From NCBI GenBank assembly GCA_038731605.1, contig JAVYQP010000015.1, positions 1 through 10,569 on the forward strand: a stretch of DNA of 10,569 nucleotides, in the 5' to 3' direction. The translations under genes were made by a program, and so were the position numbers. This DNA is from WYZ-LMO2 sp038731605. GTDB taxonomy: Archaea > Halobacteriota > Archaeoglobi > Archaeoglobales > Archaeoglobaceae. The notes under the pieces are model-generated. The model was not told where the DNA came from and did not search any database. It worked only from the letters and a program-made list of their open reading frames with translations. Below are positions 6,497 through 10,569 of this stretch, piece after piece (the first letter of the stretch is position 1; each line of letters starts with the position of its first letter).

Positions 6497-7185
6497 TGTC
6501 GATGATCGATTTTCCTCCAAAGCTGAGAGATCTCGTTAACGAGATGCTTGCAGATCTGCAGGAGATAAGGGTTCACTGCGATCGTTGCCTTGCGACGCAG
6601 AGGTATCGAGGGAACGTGGTTCTAATGCTCGTGGATGCGAGCTTCACGTCGATTGGGCTAAACTACTTCAAGTCGATAGTCCCCAAGATCGTTGAGTTTC
6701 GGAAGAGATTCGCCATGAACTCGTTGAAAGAACTTGCAAACGCAAAAATTGAAGATCTGACCACAATTTGGCGAAATCGTCGCTCGTGGAATGTTGCAAT
6801 AGAGACTGCGAGATACTTGACGAAGCTCAGCGACAACGATAGAGAGGCTTTGAGGCTTTGGGCTAAAAGCTCCCAGCTCGAGAACTGGGAAGAAGACCCA
6901 GTCGGGAGCATCAAAGGGGTCGGGCTCATAACCTACCAGTATCTCAGAATGATGGGAGGAATCGATACGGTGATGCCGGACAAGATAGTGAGAAGAGTTC
7001 TTTCAGAGCTTTTCAGCGAAGCTGGAATTGAGACGCCGAAGGACGACATAGAGTTCATAAAGCTCGTGGAAGAGGTTGCAAAGCACTGCAACTGCAGAGC
7101 AATCGAGCTTTGCTGGGCACCGTGGCTTTTGCAATACGAAGAAGAGGAGAGGAGAAGGTATTTGCAGATGTTATACGAGCTTTAA
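6496..7185 (+). CDS. Helix-hairpin-helix (EndoIII/HhH-GPD-like) protein of unknown function
   Basis: This is a 229-residue soluble, mostly helical protein. Residues 138-168 read GSIKGVGLITYQYLRM then GGIDTVMPDKIVRRVL, which resembles the helix-hairpin-helix plus following Asp of the EndoIII/HhH-GPD DNA glycosylase fold (LPGVGxKTA ... VDTHVxRV). The Asp equivalent is D162, but the catalytic Lys position of bifunctional glycosylases is Ile145. No C-terminal four-Cys iron-sulfur loop of EndoIII type is present, although Cys are found at 28, 31, 198, 200 and 206. It may bind or repair DNA, or be a non-catalytic relative; activity is not established. The start could be Met1 (6496) or Met3 (6502). 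Upstream purines (GGGAG at 6481-6485) lie within the C/D sRNA. An MFS gene starts 2 nt after the stop, suggesting co-transcription. Confidence 0.7.
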   Translation: MSMIDFPPKLRDLVNEMLADLQEIRVHCDRCLATQRYRGNVVLMLVDASFTSIGLNYFKSIVPKIVEFRKRFAMNSLKELANAKIEDLTTIWRNRRSWNVAIETARYLTKLSDNDREALRLWAKSSQLENWEEDPVGSIKGVGLITYQYLRMMGGIDTVMPDKIVRRVLSELFSEAGIETPKDDIEFIKLVEEVAKHCNCRAIELCWAPWLLQYEEEERRRYLQMLYEL

Positions 7186-7187
7186 CT

Positions 7188-8252
7188 ATGCATGCATCTC
7201 TCGTGAACTTTCTCACCCAGCTCTCCATCGCATCATCTCTTCTCTTTATCCCCTTATTTGCGAAGGAGCTCGGAGCCTCCGATGTTGAGATTGGGCTCAT
7301 TTCATCCGCTTACAGCTTCGCAATCTTTTTCTCTTCCAGCCTCTTTGGGAGAATCTCGGATTTGTTCAACAGAAAGACGATCATGTCTTTTGGTTTGCTT
7401 CTTTCTGCGTTCTTCTTCTTTGCCCAGTGCTTGGCAAGGGATGCAATTCAGCTTCTGGTTGTGAGAACCTTACTCGGTTTCTCTCTCGGGATTTTTCCAT
7501 CTGCGCTGATAAGCTACGCATACAGTGCCAACAAGAAAGTTGGATATTTTTCAGCTTTTGGTAGTCTTGGGTGGGCGGTTGGACAGCTCATCGCTGGTAT
7601 CGTCGTCGTATACTGTGGGATCTTTGCACTTGGAGCTTTGCTAACCTTTATCGCTTTCGTCATCATTCTACGGGAAAGAGTTCCGCAGGAAAAGATTTCG
7701 ATGAAAAGGAGCTCGCTGAGGATAATAAAGGACAACTTCTCGATTTACTTCGCATTTTTCATACGCCACGTTGGTGCAAGCGCTGTCTGGCTGATCTTTC
7801 CGATCTACCTTTCAAACCTCGGAATCTCGAAGTTTTGGATAGGGGCGATTTACTTCACGAATTCTTTCCTCCAGTTTTTGATGATGCAAAAGGTCGAAGC
7901 TCTAAGTAGTAGAACGCTTATGACGATCGGATCAATCTTCTCAGGGATCACCTTCTACCTTTACTCAATCTCATCGCAGACCTGGCAGTTCCTTGTTGTG
8001 CAGATTTTCATAGCCTTGGGATGGAGCTCGCTTTACGTTGGAGCCCTCAAAGCTGTTTTGGATGAGAACTTGGAGAGAAGTAGCGTCGCTGGTTTTCTAA
8101 ATTCAACGATCTACCTTTCGACGATCGTTGGCTCCTTGATCGGAGGAGTGATAGCCGAAGAACTTGGATACGTTTACTGCCTATACTTTGGAGCGTTGTT
8201 GAGCTTTCTGTCAGCCTTTTTTATAGGAGAAAAAAGAATCAAGCAGGCTTGA
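7188..8252 (+). CDS. MFS transporter, 12-TM type
   Basis: This is a 354-residue polytopic membrane protein of the major facilitator superfamily, slightly shorter than usual. Helix 1 is followed by FAKELGASDVEIGLISSAYSFAIFFSSSLFGRISDLFNRKTIM, where GRISDLFNRK is motif A. A second motif-A-like loop is weak around MMQKVEALSSRTLM, and LIGGVIAEELGY precedes the last helices. The open frame continues upstream to an ATG at 7110, but those 26 codons lie inside the preceding HhH gene and encode charged, non-membrane sequence; the ATG at 7188, 2 nt past that gene's stop, puts the start directly ahead of helix 1 and is preferred. The 3' end overlaps the convergent carboxyltransferase gene by 14 nt. The substrate is unknown. 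Confidence 0.85.
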   Translation: MHASLVNFLTQLSIASSLLFIPLFAKELGASDVEIGLISSAYSFAIFFSSSLFGRISDLFNRKTIMSFGLLLSAFFFFAQCLARDAIQLLVVRTLLGFSLGIFPSALISYAYSANKKVGYFSAFGSLGWAVGQLIAGIVVVYCGIFALGALLTFIAFVIILRERVPQEKISMKRSSLRIIKDNFSIYFAFFIRHVGASAVWLIFPIYLSNLGISKFWIGAIYFTNSFLQFLMMQKVEALSSRTLMTIGSIFSGITFYLYSISSQTWQFLVVQIFIALGWSSLYVGALKAVLDENLERSSVAGFLNSTIYLSTIVGSLIGGVIAEELGYVYCLYFGALLSFLSAFFIGEKRIKQA

Positions 8253-9672
8253 CGCTCACCGAATACTTTACCCCATCCACAACGACCTCGAAGTTTCCAG
8301 AGACCTTTGAACTTGGAGGGAACGCCTCCTCTTTCGTCTGCTTCATTAGGAACTGTAGCCCAGTTTGCGGGAAGAGTGCGTAGATCAAGACGTTCTCATC
8401 GCTCGCTTCGATTCCCTTCTCTTCAAGCTCTTTTTTCCTCTTTTCAAACTCTGGCTCGAGTAAATCCGCTGGGCGACAATCGATTGGCTTCTCGTCACCA
8501 AGTATCTTCTTCACGATCTCTTCCCTAATCGGGGCGGGGGTTCTTCCATACATGCCCTTGACGAGATCCTTCGATTCCTTCGTCACGACCTTATACCTTT
8601 CGCCCATCAGAACATTCACGACCGCTTGGACTCCTACGATCTGGCTCGTCGGAGTCACCAAGGGCGGGTGACCAAAGTCTTCCTTAACCCTCGGCACCTC
8701 TTTGAGCACGTCGGCGAGCTTGTGCATCGCATCCTGCTCCTTTAGCTGAGAGATCATGTTCGAGAACATTCCGCCCGGGATCTGGTAGACGAGAACGTTC
8801 GTGTCCGGGATCGTGGAAATCGGATCCAAGTAGCCAGCGTATTTTTCTCGGATCTTCATGAAGTAGTCCCTCACTTCTAAGAGGACGTCTAATTTGACCC
8901 CAGTCTGGTATCCAAGTTCCTCGAGTGCGTAGACCATCGTCTCCGTAGGAGGATGCGACGTCCCCATTGCAAGTGGGGACATGCAGGTGTCTATCATCTC
9001 TGCACCCGCTTCGACTGCTTTGAGCAAAGCCATCGAAGCCATTCCGGATGTGTAGTGGGAGTGAACGTTTATCGGTAGATTTACTTCTTTCCTTAAGGCT
9101 TTCACGAGTTCGTAGGAGACCTTAGGGGACAGCAATCCAGCCATGTCTTTTATACAGATCGAATCCACTTCGAGTGCTGCGAGCTCCTTTGCGGTTTCAA
9201 CGAATTTCTCAATCGTGTGGACAGGAGATATCGTGTAGCAAATAGCTCCTTGCACGTGATGTGCTCCGTATTTCTTTGCGAACTTTATCGAGCTCGTGAG
9301 GTTGCGGACATCGTTGAGAGCGTCGAAGATTCTGAAGAAGTCGAGCCCACATTCGATTGTTTTCTTCACGAACTTCTCCACTACGTCGTCGGGATAGTGT
9401 CTATAGCCGACGAGGTTCTGACCTCGCAGAAGCATTTGAAGCAACGTGTTCTTGACTCTCTTCCTTATCTCCCTCAGCCTTTCCCATGGATTCTCGTTCA
9501 GAAACCTGTGACACACGTCGAAAGTTGCCCCACCCCATACCTCGAAAGAATAAATCCCCGCGTTATCAAATTTTTCTAAGATCGGGAGAATGTCTCGAGT
9601 CCGCATTCGTGTTGCGAGCAAGGATTGATGTCCATCTCTCATCGTGAGGTCTATTATCTTTACTTTCACCAT
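8239..9672 (-). CDS. Pyruvate carboxylase subunit B / oxaloacetate decarboxylase alpha subunit, carboxyltransferase only
   Basis: The 477-residue protein is a biotin-dependent carboxyltransferase that moves CO2 between carboxybiotin and pyruvate/oxaloacetate. It opens with the DRE-TIM barrel motif DLTMRDGHQSLLATRMRT (metal-ligand D13), then EVWGGATFD, FRIFDALND, the carboxylatable lysine K175 in CIKDMAG, and metal-binding H204/H206 in NVHSHYTSG. A conserved PYC/OADA domain follows (IPGGMFSNMISQL, PPLVTPTSQIVG, YGRTPAPI). The chain ends at VVVDGVKYSVSVKPA, exactly where single-chain forms go on to a Pro/Ala linker and biotinyl domain, so a separate biotin carrier is needed. In archaea such a subunit usually works with a separate biotin carboxylase as an anabolic pyruvate carboxylase; neither partner is in the window. 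The ATG at 9672 is preferred over a TTG at 9690 because the TATA box lies ~25 nt before it and the usual N-terminus starts there. Confidence 0.92.
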   Translation of the reverse strand: MVKVKIIDLTMRDGHQSLLATRMRTRDILPILEKFDNAGIYSFEVWGGATFDVCHRFLNENPWERLREIRKRVKNTLLQMLLRGQNLVGYRHYPDDVVEKFVKKTIECGLDFFRIFDALNDVRNLTSSIKFAKKYGAHHVQGAICYTISPVHTIEKFVETAKELAALEVDSICIKDMAGLLSPKVSYELVKALRKEVNLPINVHSHYTSGMASMALLKAVEAGAEMIDTCMSPLAMGTSHPPTETMVYALEELGYQTGVKLDVLLEVRDYFMKIREKYAGYLDPISTIPDTNVLVYQIPGGMFSNMISQLKEQDAMHKLADVLKEVPRVKEDFGHPPLVTPTSQIVGVQAVVNVLMGERYKVVTKESKDLVKGMYGRTPAPIREEIVKKILGDEKPIDCRPADLLEPEFEKRKKELEEKGIEASDENVLIYALFPQTGLQFLMKQTKEEAFPPSSKVSGNFEVVVDGVKYSVSVKPA

Positions 9673-9683
9673 AATACGTATCC
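9673..9683. repeat. Palindrome-containing 11-mer, copy 1
   Basis: AATACGTATCC contains the perfect palindrome ATACGTAT and recurs exactly at 9734-9744. This copy sits at the inferred transcription start of the carboxyltransferase gene, a position suited to repressor binding. Confidence 0.45.
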
Positions 9684-9692
9684 GATACAACG

Positions 9693-9700
9693 TTTATAAA
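9693..9700 (-). promoter_or_regulatory. TATA box for the carboxyltransferase gene
   Basis: The minus strand reads TTTATAAACG across this site, a close match to the archaeal TATA consensus. Its centre is about 25 nt from the ATG at 9672, and no Shine-Dalgarno sequence precedes that codon, so the mRNA is probably leaderless. Confidence 0.6.
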
Positions 9701-9733
9701 TTTTTCCATTAAATTTTAATGATTAACAAGTTG

Positions 9734-9744
9734 AATACGTATCC
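9734..9744. repeat. Palindrome-containing 11-mer, copy 2
   Basis: AATACGTATCC is an exact copy of the site at 9673-9683, 61 bp away or close to six helical turns. It lies between the two divergent TATA boxes, upstream of both genes. A dimeric regulator bound to both copies could control either or both promoters. Confidence 0.45.
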
Positions 9745-9766
9745 CTTTTTAGCAGTTTTTGCAAAG

Positions 9767-9781
9767 CGGGGAAATCTTATC
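9767..9781 (+). promoter_or_regulatory. BRE/TATA promoter for the thioredoxin gene
   Basis: The sequence CGGGGAAATCTTATC has a purine-rich BRE-like run followed by a TATA-like AATCTTAT. It is centred about 26 nt upstream of the ATG at 9804. No Shine-Dalgarno sequence is visible there. Confidence 0.5.
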
Positions 9782-9803
9782 TGTTGAGAAAAGACTAAAT
9801 AGC

Positions 9804-10202
9804 ATGGACGAGCTCGAGGAGATACGAAAGAAGAAACTGAAGGAGTTGATGAGAATGGCGAGCACGAAGGATGCAAAGCCGGTAAAGCTTGATCAGCAGA
9901 ACTTTGAGTCCTTTTTAAGGCAAAACGAGAACGTCGTCGTTGACTTCTGGGCAGAGTGGTGCATGCCGTGCAGATACGTTTCGCCGATAATAGACGAGCT
10001 TTCGAAAGAGTTCGCTGGGAAGGTTGCGTTCGGAAAAGTAAACGTTGACGAAAATCAGAGCATCGCCGTAAAATACGGCATCTCTGCGATACCAACGCTC
10101 ATATTCTTCAAAAAAGGTAAGCCAATTGACCAGATCGTTGGTGCGATGCCAAAGAAGGAGATAAAGAGTTGGATCGAAAGCAACGTTGGAAAAGATTTAT
10201 AG
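9804..10202 (+). CDS. Thioredoxin with a charged N-terminal extension
   Basis: This 132-residue cytoplasmic disulfide oxidoreductase has the thioredoxin fold: VVVDFWAEWCMPCR with the redox pair C53/C56 (a CMPC active site instead of the usual CGPC), the central VNVDEN strand, cis-proline P97 in SAIPTLIFFKKG, and the final helix KKEIKSWIE. Residues 1-20 form an added, strongly charged helix (MDELEEIRKKKLKELMRMA) resembling the N-terminal helix found on some archaeal thioredoxins and on PDCD5-like proteins. The ATG at 9804 is chosen over an in-frame TTG at 9759 because a BRE/TATA element lies ~26 nt before it. The CMPC dipeptide may shift the redox potential relative to CGPC proteins. Its stop codon lies inside the TATA-like box of the next gene. 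Confidence 0.92.
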   Translation: MDELEEIRKKKLKELMRMASTKDAKPVKLDQQNFESFLRQNENVVVDFWAEWCMPCRYVSPIIDELSKEFAGKVAFGKVNVDENQSIAVKYGISAIPTLIFFKKGKPIDQIVGAMPKKEIKSWIESNVGKDL

Positions 10203-10203
10203 A
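10193..10203 (+). promoter_or_regulatory. TATA-like box for the small Cys-rich protein
   Basis: AGATTTATAGA overlaps the thioredoxin stop codon and is centred about 26 nt upstream of the ATG at 10224. AAGGG at 10213-10217 might also act as a weak ribosome-binding site in a transcript reading through from thioredoxin. Confidence 0.45.
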
Positions 10204-10223
10204 TCCAGCTTCAAGGGTAGAGC

Positions 10224-10451
10224 ATGGAAATAACCTGCAAGATCTGCAACAAAAAAATTGCGGTCGATGAAAAATTTGCGATACAGGAGTGTGGATGCGG
10301 AGCTTACTACAGAATGAGCAGGGACTTCAGCGGTAGATGGGTATTTGCTGGCTTCGGCAAGGCGACGAAGGAGAAGACGAAAGAAGAACTCGAAACAAAG
10401 GAAGAGAAGGAGAAATACCAGGTTCAAAAGCTGAGGAAGAAGAAGAGCTGA
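10224..10451 (+). CDS. Small Cys-rich, probably zinc-binding protein of unknown function
   Basis: The 75-residue protein has four cysteines in a C5-x2-C8 ... C23-x-C25 arrangement (TCKIC and ECGCG), consistent with a single zinc ribbon or knuckle, followed by aromatic residues (YYRMS, RWVFAGF) and a Lys/Glu-rich tail from about residue 47 that is probably a charged helix. I do not recognise a named family. The ATG is supported by a TATA-like box 26 nt upstream and by the immediate start of the Cys motif. It lies 21 nt after thioredoxin in the same direction, so co-transcription is possible. A nucleic-acid-binding role is plausible for a zinc knuckle with a basic tail but is only a guess. Confidence 0.7.
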   Translation: MEITCKICNKKIAVDEKFAIQECGCGAYYRMSRDFSGRWVFAGFGKATKEKTKEELETKEEKEKYQVQKLRKKKS

Positions 10452-10460
10452 AGCGATATC

Positions 10461-10468
10461 TTAAAATA
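10461..10468 (+). promoter_or_regulatory. TATA-like element ahead of the last gene
   Basis: TTAAAATA lies ~67 nt upstream of the ATG at 10532 and would place the transcript start at about 10488-10492, just at the hairpin. A second TATA-like TTTATT at 10484-10489 would instead start transcription near 10512, inside the repeat. Confidence 0.35.
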
Positions 10469-10490
10469 CCGTAACCGAAGAGGCTTTATT

Positions 10491-10520
10491 CCGTAGGAGG
10501 CGAAAGCCGAAGCACTACGG
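10491..10520 (+). repeat. Two-tier hairpin/inverted repeat in the leader of the last gene
   Basis: CCGTAG (10491-10496) pairs perfectly with CTACGG (10515-10520). Inside it, GGC (10499-10501) and GCC (10506-10508) form a second stem closed by a GAAA tetraloop. The internal loop has GA on the 5' side and GAAGCA on the 3' side. The GGAGG ribosome-binding site begins at the last base of the outer stem, so folding could affect translation. As DNA, the arms could be an operator. Confidence 0.5.
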
Positions 10521-10531
10521 GAGGCTGATTT

Positions 10532-10569
10532 ATGCTCGCAAGAAAGGAAGATCTTGTGAAGGCGATAAC
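10532..10569 (+). CDS. Start of an unidentified gene, cut by the window edge
   Basis: An ATG at 10532 opens a frame reading MLARKEDLVKAI to the end of the window. GGAGG at 10520-10524 is 7 nt upstream, a strong Shine-Dalgarno site, and a TATA-like element lies further upstream, so this is likely a real gene start. Twelve residues are too few to name it. Confidence 0.6.
   Translation, partial: MLARKEDLVKAI

Noticed and set aside
7110..7187. Upstream extension of the second MFS protein to the ATG at 7110
   Set aside because: These codons fall within the HhH gene, encode charged sequence without similarity to MFS starts, and are not needed given the ATG at 7188.
10480..10530. Riboswitch such as the fluoride type, or another box C/D sRNA
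   Set aside because: The conserved fluoride riboswitch core is not present. A CTGA is found at 10524-10527, but there is no C box upstream.

Overview
The window looks like a 10.6 kb piece of a hyperthermophilic archaeal chromosome, most likely from the Archaeoglobales or a close euryarchaeal relative. The support is an archaeal-type SRP (7S) RNA that is much more GC-rich than its surroundings, a canonical archaeal box C/D guide sRNA, an e-type (MtaB/CDKAL1-like) methylthiotransferase, and TATA-type promoters that sit about 26 nt ahead of several start codons, as expected for leaderless archaeal mRNAs. The genus is an inference. No mobile element, CRISPR array or tRNA is visible, and no stretch over 300 bases lacks a gene.

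Left end (1-2545): part of a branched-chain amino acid (Liv/Bra type) ABC importer. A livK-like binding-protein gene runs leftwards off the window and is joined head to head, inside both coding regions, to a livH-like permease that lacks its first ~45 residues. The livM permease follows, overlapping livH by 25 nt. The junction near 765-775 is either a real inversion or a chimeric join. The ATPase genes (livG/livF) are not in the window.

Middle (2464-5577): a minus-strand tRNA t6A37 methylthiotransferase whose 3' end overlaps livM by 82 nt; a short divergent promoter region; a 14-TM DHA2-type MFS exporter; and the SRP RNA on the minus strand, ending one base from the exporter's stop codon.

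Centre right (5676-8252): a two-gene iron-sulfur operon in which the two halves of a commonly single-chain ferredoxin-like protein are separate and in swapped order. A box C/D sRNA follows, whose terminal stem touches the start codon of an HhH/EndoIII-like protein. Next comes a second, 12-TM-type MFS transporter.

Right end (8239-10569): a minus-strand carboxyltransferase subunit (pyruvate carboxylase B/oxaloacetate decarboxylase alpha) without a biotin domain. It is divergent from a thioredoxin with a charged N-terminal extension, and their shared promoter region carries two copies of a palindromic 11-mer. A small Cys-rich protein follows, and then the first codons of another gene preceded by a hairpin-bearing leader. 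The genes read as mixed housekeeping functions (tRNA modification, protein targeting, redox, carboxylation, transport) rather than one pathway.
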